From Numida meleagris (Eukaryota > Chordata > Aves > Galliformes > Numididae): a DNA stretch of 64,000 nucleotides. The stretch is taken from the NCBI RefSeq assembly GCF_002078875.1, contig NC_034411.1:49721620-49785619 (forward strand), written 5' to 3'. A program made the position numbers and the translations under genes. This document shows positions 24,686 through 37,800 of the stretch, one piece after another. The notes under the pieces are model-generated. The model saw nothing but the letters and a program-made list of their open reading frames with translations, did not search any database and had not been told where the DNA came from. The stretch's first letter is position 1; every line of letters begins with the position of its first letter.

Positions 24686-26037
24686 AATAATTTAATATAT
24701 AAATAATTTATAATGCGTAAATGTATACAGACACATGAACATACGTGCTCATTCTCACACACACGCACTATTTCATTACTAGTGAGTGGGAAGAACATTT
24801 GCAAAAAGCTCCACTTGCTACTGCATGTCTCCATCCTATACCTGGAGTTTCTCTTGTCTAAGCATGGGACCTCCATATCTGAGTGGAATTGTGGAGAAGC
24901 AACTCAGTCCAAAGTGCTGAAATCAAAATGTCTTTGCTAATAAGTCTACAGATAATGTTTGGGCAATGAATACTTGTACAACCCTGCTCAGAAACAGGGA
25001 TGCAAAGATGCAGGTTCACTTCGTAAGGGATTAACACTGCCAAAAAAAAAATCCTGAACTACAAAACCAACCAACCAAAACAAAACAAACTCTACAGTGT
25101 TAGAAGATTTCTTCAGCAGTAGAGGAGAAATAAGAGCTAATAATCAGGAATGCTACCTTAGGGTTCAAATTTTAATTACATTTTAGTAGGAGAAAACAAG
25201 CTGTAAAAAATACATTAACGCATCATATTCCAACACCTAAAAATTTCATTTAAAAGAAACCAGCTCCTTTAAGCCTGACTTCAGAAACTGAGGCTGAAAC
25301 AAGTCTACGGTCCTGCAACATCCTCTCTTTTCCTCAAGTCCAAAGGATCCTGCAAGGTTCCAATCAGACACCGTAATCTTAACACAGAGTAGCTGCTGTC
25401 TACAAATAAATGTATACAACCACTTTCGTAGTCAACAATCATTATTTTTATACTTTTATTCCTCATTTTAAGCTTCTCCGTTGTCAGTGGTACCACCCCC
25501 CCAAAGAGTCTTAATTTCCAAAAGGGCTCAAGGATACCCTGAACATCCCCTAACACCTCAATAAAAAAGGGGTTTTCAGACATTCAATGAAAGTATGAGA
25601 AAAAAAGTCATGATACAAAGACTACCAGTGCTACACCTTGAGAAGAGTGGTGACTGTGAGTGACAAATTTTAAGTTTTTTAATAGCATGCATACAGAACT
25701 AACAGCCATATAAAGCACAAAAAAATGTCTGAGATACTCAAACGAAAGTTGTCATATACCCTGCACCCAAAACTGAAGGCAATGAAATTAAAATAAAAAT
25801 AGAAAGGAGGTAAGTGAACTGCATTTATTAGCTACTGGAATATAAAAACCCTGCTTGTTTTTGCAACCTGTTGTTAGCAGTTAAAAGCCAAAAAAAATGT
25901 AAGCAATGTAAAATGCACCAAGAACAGTAAATAAAAAGTTTGAAAAAGGAAACTGTGAACACTAACAGGTTTTAATAACTAAAATCATATTTTTAATATG
26001 GGTAAAGCATTCCTTCCACACATTCATGAGACAACTA

Positions 26038-26120
26038 CCTGAGGAATAAGTTTAGGAAGACAAAGTTTTTACAGATGTGTTTTCTTTGTCCTCCTAAACT
26101 TATTCCTTAAGCACATCTGT
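26038..26120. repeat. long inverted repeat / hairpin with interleaved second pair
   Basis: Left arm 26042-26065 and right arm 26084-26107 are reverse complements over 24 bases with a single mismatch, separated by an 18-base spacer. A second pair is interleaved: ACAGATGTG inside the spacer (26071-26079) is the exact reverse complement of CACATCTGT at 26112-26120. Read as RNA this is a stable stem-loop whose loop could pair with the 3' flank. The stem is compatible with, but a little short for, a microRNA precursor. It could also be a remnant of a small foldback transposon or a template-switch mutation. No known microRNA is recognised. Confidence 0.8.
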
Positions 26121-29100
26121 AATAACTTATTTCTTTAACATGAAGTAACTGCCCATTGTACATAAAATTAGCCTTGGGAATTCAAAAGCAGTATCACCAG
26201 TGCCATGCTATTTGCCTGTAGTGTTTCTCTTCCAGTGAACTGAGACATCTTGGTCTAGCTATTTATTCTGATCTTCTTCCTTCATGCCTCACGTTCAGTC
26301 ATCACATCAAATAAAAAGAGCAGAAAATACAAGACTTACGGCTTCCTTTAATAAATCCAGAAATATTTCTAAATTTTGGTTCTCTAGATTTCTGTTCCTA
26401 TGCTTCACCGGATTACACAGGCACTGCAAGAGGAAGATAATTAATCTTCCTTTTCTTCAGCTCAGGAATGTTTATTGTATGTCACAGCTTCTGACCTGCT
26501 TGCATTGCCATGGGTGGAAGTTCCAATCATCAAAGCAGTTTCAGCAATAACCGCACTAAGTTTCAGTCCTAATTTCTTCACAGGGAGGAGAAATCATACA
26601 GGAAATAGTATGTTTTCTTTTGGGCACTGCCTTTTTTTGTACCACAATTAGTTTTATTTGTGCAGCAATTAGGGATTGAACTCTGTTTTCCTAATCAGGG
26701 AGTGGATGTTTCTTTTCAGTTCCCGTGCTTGCAAATGATGGACAAAACTATGGCAATCAAATATCTACCACTAATGTTAATATCTTTTAGAGAAAGCATA
26801 AATACAGGAGGTTGATATTCATTTTACAAACAACCCTGAGTACTTCCATGCTCCTTGGTGAGTGTAATTCTGTGCCACTCTTACCATTGCAGTTCCCCTG
26901 GAATTGGTGCTGTGTGAATGGAAATGGCTCTCGCTCACTGGGAGTTCTCCCTGCATGGCTGTGCTGCCAGAGCGGCACAGACCTTTCACAGATCTTTCTA
27001 AAGGATTGCACAGAAACAGAGTCCATCTGGCTCAGTGGCATTTAAGTGAACATAAGTGGAAGGAGACTTCATTTCAGGAGATTTTGTTGATTGTGTGGTG
27101 CTTTTTACACTGGAGTATGCTTTTCCACATCCTCTTAAGAAAAAGAAGCATCCTCTTTTTGCTGCTGTATCTCAGTTGCATGAGAAAAATGCGGACTGTT
27201 TTGCACATATCACATATATCTCATTTTGTCTGCCATGTCTTCTTCTTGCTGAGCATGAGAAGTGAAAATACAATGAAACCATCAAGGGGAGGTAAATAAG
27301 AAAGAAGCTGTGAGTGTCCCTGAAGAAAAGAGGCCCACTCCTCCCTGGCAGTCAGTGATTCTGCTTCTTAACATTAAGGAGGAGCTTGCATATTAAAGGT
27401 GCTGGCTTGGAAAGCACCAGCAGAGGAGTGAGGAGGTTTTGGCAGACAGGTAGCATAACAGACAGCTTCCCTACCCAGCAATGGTAGAGCCAGACCTACA
27501 AGCAGGTCAAGGGAAGCTATGGGCTCTTGGATGTTCTGGGCACTTCTGCAGATGCTCCTTTGACAAATAAACATGACTTCATTTTAGAGAAGCTGTTTTC
27601 TGAGTCACTTTAATTAACTGCTGTCACAACAGAGATAAAGGGTGTGTGTGTGCCAAATCCAGTCAGTCCTGTCAGGTTAACCCTGCCAGTAAACACCTAA
27701 GTCCAACTCTTGAGGTCTAATCTGGAAGTGGGAGCATGCATGATTCCCCTGAGAGGGACAAGGTAGCAAGATTCACCAGTCTCTGAAAGGGTACATTACT
27801 GGGAAACAAAAATAGGTCATCCACCTCTGGGGATGGCCACAACTGCACACGGTAACATAAGGAGAGGCCTCTCACTGGGTCCTTTAGACAGCAGAAGAAA
27901 AAGATGTTTCCTCTTCCTAAGGAAGAGGTGGGAAGTGGAAGAGAAGTTTGTCTTCTCCTACCAGCTGGAACAGGAAAACATGAAGGTGTTTCTATTCACC
28001 TGACACACAGCTATTAAAATAGCAGTCCATTATGAAATACTATCCTAGAAAAGAAGCTTTTGTATATATCATCAACACAGGGTATATGACGAGGAGTCAG
28101 CATCCTGTGAGCCAGTGCTCTGACTACCAGCAGAATCAGGTAGCACAAGAGGAAGGCAAACCTCTAGCTGGCTCCACTGCTGCCTCATGCAAGAGTTTGT
28201 GGGTGTTGCCTCAGGAAAACAAAAAAACAAACAAACAAAAAAATCTGTCTTCCAAAGATAAAGAAGGCAACTACTCTAGAGAGCTGACCACAGTTGTATG
28301 CACTGTTACATTTTTTTCCCCCCCTCTTCATTTTGCCTTCATCAGTCCCACTACTGAGTGACACAGGCTTAATGATCTGCGCAGACTAGTGAGACCATCA
28401 GAGCCACTTGAATTACATATATTCTTTCAAAGCAGTTGTACAAGATGGGCTAAGACCTTTACCACCTCTGTGGAGATCAGTGACATGCATGAATACTTGA
28501 GATCCCTCCCAAACAGGTTGATGTCCCTGCTTAAATATTTTCACTGATGAAAGGGAGGGATGGGGTGATTTTCAGTCAGATCTGTGCCTCCTAGATTTTG
28601 TGAGGGCCTCACTGCTCAGTCCCATGGAAAAGTTAGAACTTCATCTGGGACAGAAGCAGCACAAAGCTTTTCAGAAGCTTAGACAAAACTGAATTTTGCA
28701 ACTCAAAGGTGGGAGGAACCAAAGGTACTTTTACGGGAAAAAGGGGTGAGGAAAGACACAGGAAACTAAGGAAAACTAGGAAAAGGAAACCAGGAGAATA
28801 GGAGAAAACCTCAGAAAGCCAGGATTGGCTGGCTGCTCCCTCTGCCACAAAAGCTTTGGAGGGGCATTCACCTTAATATTCAGCAGTGCCAGGCTGGTGT
28901 TCAGGGCTCCATGCCAGGCACAGTTTCCCAGCAATCTGCAAGTATGACTGCTGCACCTGCTTGTACCCATGCTTGAAACCAGCCCGATCCTTTCTCTCTC
29001 CTGGAGAGAATCTGAAGGCTGCTCCCACCCGCATGCACCTGGCAGCTCCAACCATCCTCCTGGCACTGGGTGCAGGTAGTTTCCCTAGGGGAAATGGCAG

Positions 29101-29180
29101 AGCTACCAACCATTTTTAAGAAACCAGTTCCAATTCCAGAAGCTGAGGCTCTTAGAAGGAGCTGGTATCACAATTTATAA
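26121..29180. other. non-coding stretch, no gene seen
   Basis: Contains a 131-codon open frame (26904-27299, +) overlapped by other frames on both strands, with no recognisable domain. There is a GC-richer patch near 28860-29110 with open frames on both strands, an (AAAC)n patch near 28219-28243 and a T/C run at 28311-28325. No gene can be supported. Confidence 0.45.
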
Positions 29181-29185
29181 GAAAG

Positions 29186-29570
29186 TAATTGGATGGCAAT
29201 TTGACTTATACTTTTGAACTTAAATCCTAGGCAGATGTCTCCCATTGGGTGCAAGAAGTTATTGTCTTTGAACTGACTTTTGCAATGGGTTAAAACTCTG
29301 TTTGCAAAATGACACTGATTATAAGCATTGATTAGTGCTGCTGATTGTCACTAAGCTGCTATATGTAACAGTATCCAAGCATCAGTCTCTAATTGTCCAA
29401 CCCCATGCTTCTGCAAATTTATGTTGTTTCACTAATTGAGCTTTGTCTTTATTTGGCTCGAACTTGTTGTGACTGAAACTGTTACCCTGTGATTGTACAG
29501 AAGCCAAAAGTATGGAAATTTGATTCCAGCTGGAAACTATAATTGACATTATTATCTACAATGCAAATAA
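29186..29570. promoter_or_regulatory. candidate cis-regulatory block
   Basis: A non-coding block with TAATTG homeodomain-type cores at 29186-29191, 29390-29395 and 29433-29438. A CTTTGT SOX-type core follows at 29441-29446. The octamer ATGCAAAT lies at 29561-29568, directly followed by an AATTAT-rich stretch. Such clusters are typical of conserved developmental enhancers, but each word is short and expected often in AT-rich DNA. Inference only. Confidence 0.3.
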
Positions 29571-30700
29571 TTATAACTGTGTACTTCCTCTTCAGTAGGT
29601 TTTTCTTGGCAGGACACTTCGACCCTTGTTGTTGAATTATTCATTTTCTCCCCACTTAAAATATACAGCCCATTTCTTTATTCCAGAAACATGGCAGGCT
29701 ATTCCATAGCTCAGCCAAATAAGGTCCAGAATCATGTACATGTTGAACTTGCATAAAGCTCCTCTCCTCATCATTGGGACCTGCGTAATATCAAAATATA
29801 CTTCTGTCAAATTTTGTAAGCAAGTAGCAAGCTAGGTATTAACAACTCAGTTAATTATGTGAAGATTACTAATTAGGTGTAATTTGCCAGCAAACCTACT
29901 GTAACCTAAATGCAAACAAACTGTAAGCAGAAAACAAACAAGTAGTAAGCCTGCTTGCTAGGAGTAAACAAACCTGAAGTGAACAAGCTACAAATTAGGA
30001 AAAAAAAAAAAAAGAGAAGCCCACACTGGTTATGGGCTGAGTGCAGGCAGTGAGACAACGTGCTTGCCTGTGTACTCAGAGTATTTACCTCAGCAGTTCT
30101 CTACCAACAACAACTGAGTTAAGAAACTGGGTTGCAGGCTGCAGAGAGACAAAACTGTAACTTTCACATGGAGGCAGGCTTGCAGTCTTTGAGGGAAACA
30201 AATGGCAATGGACAGTACTGCTTAGAGAAGAATGATTTGCAACAGTGCTCTCCTGAAAACCAGCAAAATTTGCTGCAAATTAGGCAGACTTCCTATTAAC
30301 TGACAGTATCCTCTTAGCTAATGACATTGGCTAGTAGCTGGCATCTCCACAAGAGATAATGGTAACCTGTTCAGAGGACAAGGTAACTTCAGTGCAGCAC
30401 ATGTCTGTAAAATTGACTTTTCTGTTCCAAGGGCTGAGGTTTTTTTCTGTAAAGATTTGCCTGAAATATTATTTCCAGTAAAGTTTAGATAAACTTCTAA
30501 AATTTCCTTAGATTGCCTATGGACAAATTAGGGAAAGAAGAGTGCCTATCCCACTACATAAAGGATTTTTTGCTAGCTCTTCTTATTTAAGTTGCTGAAT
30601 ATATAGCTAAACTACATTTATATTGTAAGTGTACTATAGCATACATTACATTCATATACTACCAGCTAAAATATTCTAGAGTCCAGTCCAACTTCTCTTG
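29571..30700. other. non-coding stretch, no gene seen
   Basis: AT-rich. A 14-A run at 30000-30013 follows a block rich in AAACAA words (about 29910-29995). No open frame of note. Confidence 0.5.
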
Positions 30701-30719
30701 CCTGTCAGGCACTATTTCC

Positions 30720-31140
30720 ATCTTCTTGTGTCCTATGGAGTGCCCAAGACATCAAATATCATCCCCACAGCTCCTTCTTCAGAACCTCCCAACATTTCCC
30801 AGCCCAAATATCCAGCCTCAACCACCTTTATCTTTATGTTCCTCCCATACACAACTCATCATCCCTGAAACTTCATCTTCCAAACCTAAGCTCACTATGG
30901 ATCCCATGCATCCTGATTCACACTCCCAATCCTCTTTGCTGCCCTTTCACTTTTCAGTTCCCCAACTTCTTTAGTCCTGCTTTTTTCTGACCTGCTGTCC
31001 TTGCCTCTGCCTCAAAGCACCTTCCAAACTCAACTCCTTGCCCAAGCCACAAAACCCAGAGCATCTCTATTTCTTCAGTCCCTACATCCATCTGTTTTGT
31101 TCTAAACCTCCCAGCTGAAGCATCTACACCTCTTGCATTT
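30720..31140. other. G-poor, C-rich strand-asymmetric stretch
   Basis: On the plus strand roughly one base in eleven is G over about 400 bases, while C is very frequent. Words such as CCTCCCA, TTTCCCAGCCC and CAATCCTC recur without a fixed period. A Pro/Ser-rich 82-codon frame (30726-30974, +) is a by-product of this composition. It may be a decayed low-complexity or satellite-like tract. Confidence 0.6.
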
Positions 31141-34100
31141 TGCTGAGGTGTTCATCTTCAATCTGTTTTTATCACCCCAGTCATCAGCACCTCTCATCTG
31201 ATAACAGCTAGGTACTCTAAAACCTGCTTCCCTGGATCCCTGGCAAGAAAGAAACAAATAGCAGACAGATACTGAAATACTAACTACTTATCCAAATGGA
31301 ACATGAAGGGTAGAAAAGGAGGATCTATTTGAGGAAAAAAATGACAGTAATATAGTAGCCACAGGAAAGTGGGTGTAGCAGCTCGTTTTATCACAGGTAG
31401 ACTTCACTCTGAAATAAAGTAGAGCCACATGAGGTATACGCTTCAGGGAAATAAAACAGTTGAGGAAAATGGCTTCTGGTTATATACTAGCTATGCACTA
31501 GCTTCTAGTATGTTAGATAGTCAGAAACTGCATTCAGGTTTGTCAGGGTGACACCAGCTCTGAAAGGAACACTGTCCCCCCCAAGGGTTTGCTTCTGCAT
31601 TTCTTTTCTTACCATAGTATAACACATCCCTGTCCTTGATGGCTTTCTCCAATAATGGTCATCAGGAGATAAATGCAAGGCAGGAAAAGGATTCAGGATT
31701 TTTCCCCTTCTGGTGTTCCAGTCACAAGGACAGCACCTTCTTTGAACCCTTTTGCTTTCATGGGAGAGCCTAAAAAAGTAATGCTCAAGTTACCATCTTG
31801 TGACAGATTCTGTCTTACACTTAAGTTTCCTTCTTCTCCAGAAAGGTCTTTCTCAGTTTATTTTTTTCATGAATTGTCCTGCCTTGCCCTGCTGAGAGCA
31901 GGACATCTGTGGGCAGTGAGTGGAAGACCCTGAGAACAGCACACCCAGAGTTTCCTCTTGAGAGCTTTGTTAAGACAAAGATATTGCAACCATTACTGAG
32001 CTGGTACTAAACATCACCTACACATAATGCAAATTTATTGTTGAGCTAGAGCTTTTATGCTGATAACTACAAAGAAAGGAAGGCAATTAGCTTTGCAGAA
32101 TGCTTTTAGTGCTACATGCTAAGCCAAACATATGCACACCCAGTTAGGTTTTGCATTTAATTGGATCATTAAGCCCAGCTATTAGAGCATCTAGTACCAC
32201 TGGTTATGCAACAGATAGGAATTGTTATTGTTGTTAGAATCTCTCTCCAGCAAAGACACTGGCTGGATTTCCTCCTCCACAGTAGGGTGAGTGCCAGTCA
32301 TGCTGACAGCAGTGGCAGAAGCCATTTGGCAGTTTGCAGGCAAGACTAAGGTTCAGCAGGCCTTTGTGGGAAATACTGAGAAAGTGAACAAACGCTCATC
32401 CTCAATGTGCGCATCTAAATTCTGTCACATGAAATCCTGTAGCTCTCTTAACATCCACAGTCATTGAAATCAATCTTCTGAAATCTGAGGAATGCCAGTA
32501 CACTAGCAGGATGTTCCAAAGATGATTTTTAAACCTTACTGGAGACTGTTGGGCAGGAAGAAACAGTCCAGAGACAGCTCAGGTTACAGAAAACCAGTAC
32601 ATACATCTGATTGGAATGTTATGCTCCACCCTAGTCTTATTTTATCTCTCTCTTGATCTTATGAATTGAGAACAAGGAAAACGCATTGGAAGTTTGAGAT
32701 ACCACTACATTAGCAGACACAGACTCAACAGTGCTCTTGAATGCAAGTGCCATGCTACCCTCATAATAACATCTCAATCTGTGCTTAAGAACCATTGAGC
32801 TGTGAAGATCTCATACCCTTCACACCCACAGCAACCTGCATTAACAACGTAAGAACATATTTAATCCATTTATTCGCAGGCACTAAGTAAAAACGTCCAA
32901 GGGAAGCACTTCAAGAAAACTGAAAAATGTTTTGGGGGAAGGACACCTTACCCGCAGGAATGAGAGTCAAGAACAAGTAGTACTTCCTCTTACAAAGGTT
33001 TACCAGAAAGGCAGAAGCAGAGGGCATTCTTCCTCTAGTCATCATTTCATCTCAAGCCTCTCTACCTTGATTGCAGAAGGGCAATGAGGAAAAAAAAAAA
33101 ATAAGGCAGTCTTATGCCAGCAGTAAATGATTTGCTCATTAATGTTATAGTAGAAATATCTGAGATTGTTTACGGGCTCTAGCACTACATGTGAAAGTTT
33201 TAAAAGAATAGGCTCCATTTTCTGAAGGAAGCATGATTTTGTGACATTTGGACAGCGTTTTCAGGATTAGATGCCTCATGGTTAGTATTTAATAGCAGGA
33301 GCCTTGTTTACAAAGTTGCTTGTATCACAGATCTCACTTGCGTCTCTAGTTTGTTGTGTCTCTTGGCCATCCCTGGAAATCAGGTTTTTTTTTTATATTT
33401 ATGTATCAACATTGAATGTGAGTCCCAAACCAAAAAGCAGATGAGTCTGATGGGTTGCAATCCTGAACTCAATCCTGAAAAATCTAAAGACAGTAACCAG
33501 GTGTACTGGCCTCCCTGGCCCTGCCATTTTGCTCCCTAGGCTTAAAGAAAATGGACTTGCAGTTATGGAGTTAATGAAATGTAAAGCAGTTGCCATAAAG
33601 CTATTAAGGACTCCAGCCATCCAAAAACATGCTACATGACTGCTTTAAGACTGCTCTTTCAAGAGCTGCCCTGCAAAAGCAAACAGTAACACAGTGAAAT
33701 TAGCAATGGAAAATATTAGCAGGTCTGTTCAGATTCAACAGTAGCTGACTCCCAGAGCTCCTGAAATCAAAAAGCATTTAAATGAACAGAAGCATATGGT
33801 CCATAGCTATAGAGGTTCTCTTTGAATTTGTGTGCAGTGACTGATCTCCCATGTCCATGCCATCATCTCCACTGTAGACTCTGTTTATACAACTACTCAT
33901 AATGTCTTCAAAGGTTTTCATTTATGACTGAATGTATCTTGAGTGTTTATAGTACATATTTATGATAATACACATCTATTTCTGCATTTTTTTCAGCCCC
34001 TTGATCTATTGCATTTTGTTCATTGTACTACCAATGACCAGCATGACTTCAAGTTGTTTTCCTTCTCTCTTTCAACAGGTTTTCACAGGCGTGGTTCAGG

Positions 34101-34720
34101 GGTCAGCCAGCTGTCTCCCAGGGAACATAACCAGGCCATGCAGATGAGTGGGTGCAGGGGAATCACTTGGCATGAACTCTTAAATCAGCAGCAGCCGATT
34201 GTTTCATACTGTAGTAATAGATGTCTCTCAAAACAATAGCAGCAATGCCTGAAGGCTGTGCTATCTACTAGTGCCCTCTTTCAGCTCTATTCTCATACAG
34301 GAAAGCCAGAAATACCTGTTGCAGAATACACCTTGCACTTTGTGCCACAGATGTATTTAAGTTGTTAATAACCAAAATGACAAAGACTTAGAAGATATAC
34401 ATAAAGTATATTCCTCAATGAAATAAATACTTCCATGACTGAGCAGTTTACAGTCATACGAAAGTCTTCGTGGGACAACTATCCCTTAAAAACTTTTTCT
34501 CCCCTTGGGATTCCAATCTTTTTCTACACTGAATACCCATGAGATGATATTAAGACCTTTGTAACTAGTTAGAACTTGTGTGGAACATTGTATATAAGGT
34601 ACTTTTTTTTTTGTAAAGAAGCAAATCCAGTTGAGAAAACTTCAATGCTGCTACACTGGAGTAAGAGACTAGCTTGAAATTAATAAATGCTTTGAAAAGA
34701 TAAAATGATGTAGGCACAAA
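31141..34720. other. non-coding stretch, no gene seen
   Basis: Short random open frames only. A C run lies at about 31576-31583 and an A run near 33090-33101. Around 32140-32180 'ttttgcatttaattggatca' suggests another possible homeodomain-rich regulatory patch. A 98-codon frame at 33943-34239 (+) has no recognisable domain. Confidence 0.45.
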
Positions 34721-34724
34721 GCTT

Positions 34725-34870
34725 TTCATAAACATCTTTTAATCCTCACATGTATGTTCCTTTGCCAGTTTCCCCTCCCTGCTTTATAAACCAAGCTGTC
34801 CAAGGCCACACAACAAGTCAACAGCTGAGCCAAGATAGACTTGTAATGCTTGAATTCCATTTCTCAAGCC
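34725..34870 (+). repeat. ancient MIR-like SINE relic
   Basis: The order of features matches the tail of MIR/CORE-SINEs: 'tttataaaccaagctgtcca', then 'aggccacacaacaagtca', then 'cagctgagccaag', then 'cttgaattccatttctcaag'. This corresponds to the familiar 'aaggtcacacagcaagt', 'agagctggga' and 'gaactcag' series. MIR copies are sparse and very diverged in birds, so this is a tentative family call. Confidence 0.5.
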
Positions 34871-37800
34871 CCAATGTTTCTGTCCTTTCTTACACTTCGC
34901 CTCCCTTTTCATGCAGTGAGTACTAATCAAAATCTCTCCTCTTACTGAGAAATATGGAAGGTTATTTTGACACCTGTGCTTTGTGAGTCCAGCTCATGGC
35001 TGCAGCAGAGCTTTACAGTTCTGTGATCTCTGTAGCTCAAGGTAACTGATTCCAACAGATGCTAGATGTTAGTTTCTACTGCTGTATCCTGTACTGGCAT
35101 CTGAAGCCAAACAAATTCTACCCATTAGCTATAACTTTATTCTGTCTGTAGACTTCCTGGAAGGCAAGAAAATATAGGAAGAATAGACTCCCAAGAACAT
35201 AGGCAAGCAAAAAAGCTAATAAAATTGCCAGAGAGAAAAACTACAGCGTTTCTCAGGTTGTAGAGATGCCTAGGTTTGCAGTTGTGCCATTATCTTTATA
35301 GATAAAATGACTTGATTGTATTCCTTCATCACAGCAACAGCTTCCTCTCTTCCCGGCTCAGCAATGACATCTTGTTTCCTCCCTGTCTGCAAAACATATC
35401 CTTGCCTTGCATTCTGCTTGTGAAGAATGTTGCTTTGCTGATTGGTTGCCAGCCAAGACTGCTCTGAACACAAGTGAAGGGGATTCAAGCTCTTGGATAA
35501 ACAATCTTAAGTTCCTGCATACCTGAATCTGAGCCAGATTACTGCAGTAGCATTGTTCATTAGTGCTATCTCTAGAACCCAAACCACATTTGAACTAAGC
35601 TCTCTTTAAAAAATGTTAGCGTTGAGATACACCATTAGTCCACATAGTGGAGAACAGTCTCCAGCCTCAAGTCTTTGGTAACATAAAAAGGCTGCACACT
35701 TGTTGCCTGTATTTGCAATACAGAATTTTTGTTTAATATATTTTGCACCAATACATGGGATAAGGCATCTGTTGATAAACATAGCATTACCACACTTCCA
35801 TTCAATGAAGTACCCAGCTGTTTTACTAAATCATCTGTAAAGTTCCAGTTTAGCCTACATATCAAAGGCTAATTCTAATCACAGGAAAAAAAAAAAGGAT
35901 TACTCTTGCTACAACTGGAGGGGAGCACAAACTCTGAGGTCCCCTGAATATTTTCCGCATTTCCTTCCTCTGTCATTCCCGTTACCTGTTTTCCCTCAAA
36001 GTTTCTACCTGTAGTGCACTTACTGCACACTTCAGTCAGCCTGGAGGAAATCTTTTTGCACTCATCCTATGGCCCCAAGCTCAAAAATTCTTGAACATGT
36101 GTCTATCCCACAGGCATCAGTAGAATTCCTCTCCCAGAGGAAGTCTTTTTTGGAGTGCAGAGAACTTTCCCTTGCCCATCACTCTTGGTACACTTGTTGT
36201 TTGTTGCATGAACCAACATAAGCAAACCACATGGACTGCAGACACATGGTATAGCAAATGCAGGAGTCTGAAAGCAGGTGTTCAGCCAGAAATGGGCTTG
36301 TCCAAAGCTTTCTGAAAGACTTAGAAATAAGAAGTAACGCAAAGCAAGGCCCAATTGTGCTGATATGGACTTCCTGGAAGGCTTTTGCATAGAAAAAGTA
36401 GAGATAGGGATTCAAGGTTATGTTTCTAAACAGCTACTCAGAGCTGGGAGCTTCAAAGGCCATCAAGGCTAACTGTCAAGTAAAGTGAAGGCTCACTGCT
36501 ATCAGAGGCTTAGGACACAAACACACCACCCAGACAAACATAATACTGATATCACAAGAAAAACCAGGGCACTTCCGTTAGCGCTGTAGCTTTATCAGCT
36601 CTTGGATCTTAAGTAAAATTGACTTTTCAGGCAGCATGATTTTTTTTTAAGTGTATTTATTCTCAAGAGACATTGTTTGTAACGTTTAAGAGATAAAGAG
36701 ATTTTCATTTGAAATAAATTAAGAGAGGGCAGCCACTGCCAGTATTAATGCTGAAGTAATATTGGGGATCAGATACCCATTTGATGAAAAATGGAAACTT
36801 CAGTTAGAGGTATCTTCTCTTTTGCTGTTGAATGACCCACAGAAACAAGGGAAATGAATTGCTAACTAAAACTAATTATACGTGGAGGACTGGCATATAC
36901 CAAATGCAAACTGAAGTATTAATAGGTGTATGAATCCTAAGTCAGCTATGAGAAGTGTTTAGCTATGAATTATTCAGGAAAGTTTTCTTTCTGTTCACAG
37001 TGTCCTAACAGTCCTAACTGATACCACTCATGTTCAGAAGAAGGAATTGATCTTTCCTGAAAAATTTATTGCCATCAAAATACTTAAGAATCCTCTTCAA
37101 AATTGTAATTCTGAAGGTAAAAGAAAATGCATAAAATCTCAGTCCTGGCAGGGATTCAAAAGAGTCATCAGCAAATCTTTACCATTCCTGGTGAAGAAGA
37201 AAAATCTGGAAGTGAGCTTTAACCAAATTCTTCCTTGCTGCCTTCTGTCCTAAGATCTCTGGCAACACTGAGAGGACAAGCAATGGAAAAGCTTTCTCAC
37301 CAGCTAATTCTTCCCATCATTTTTCTTCAGCAGTACTCCCATGTGTACCCACAATGCCACTTCCTCTGATTTCACGCAGAAATCCTAATATTTCAGAGTT
37401 ACATGGTACGAAACAAGACAACAAATTATGATTCTGAGAAGTAAGCTGCAACTACTCCTACTTGTGTCTTCAAATGTTTCTCTGTCATTTTTCAAAATAT
37501 GTGACTAAGCAGACCCCACATACTGAATTCCTGGAGGCAACATGAGGAGTCTGGTCTGGTCTCAAACAAAAGAGAGGGTCTGTTTTAAACAGCAATTCTA
37601 TGTTTTAGCTATTCTTCGCTTCTTTTGTTTGTTTTCCTTTATATCAAGCTACTTTCAAAAGTGTTCTAGCACCTGTGGCAATTTTAAATAAAGTCCTTCA
37701 AATGAGCAAGCTGTCTTATGCCTTATAAGCAAACAACTTAAGTATTTAATTCATGGTTCCATAGTGAAGCAAATAACCTTGTTTTCTGAAGAGATCATAG

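Larger units (their letters stand above)
19291..26037. other. non-coding stretch, no gene seen
   Basis: About 6.7 kb with only short open frames (92 codons or fewer). Contents noted: a 10-bp perfect palindrome at 21647-21668, a tandem duplication at 24636-24685, (AAAT)n near 23818-23836, and an AAAC/poly-A stretch at about 24171-24200. A somewhat GC-richer patch lies at 21195-21330, without splice sites I would trust. Confidence 0.45.

Noticed and set aside
26904..27299. 131-codon open frame (+)
   Set aside because: Overlapped by other frames on both strands and without recognisable motifs.
29780..30130. Possible second LTR-like block
   Set aside because: Some words felt familiar, but no TG...CA ends, primer site or target duplication could be supported.
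30726..30974. Pro/Ser-rich 82-codon frame (+)
   Set aside because: A result of the C-rich, G-poor composition of the whole tract.
36179..36415. Minus-strand frame beginning with an NPYLYFFYAKAF word like the NPxxY end of G-protein-coupled receptors
   Set aside because: There is no TM6 or earlier receptor sequence upstream, a stop lies just before it, and no splice acceptor is seen; chance resemblance.
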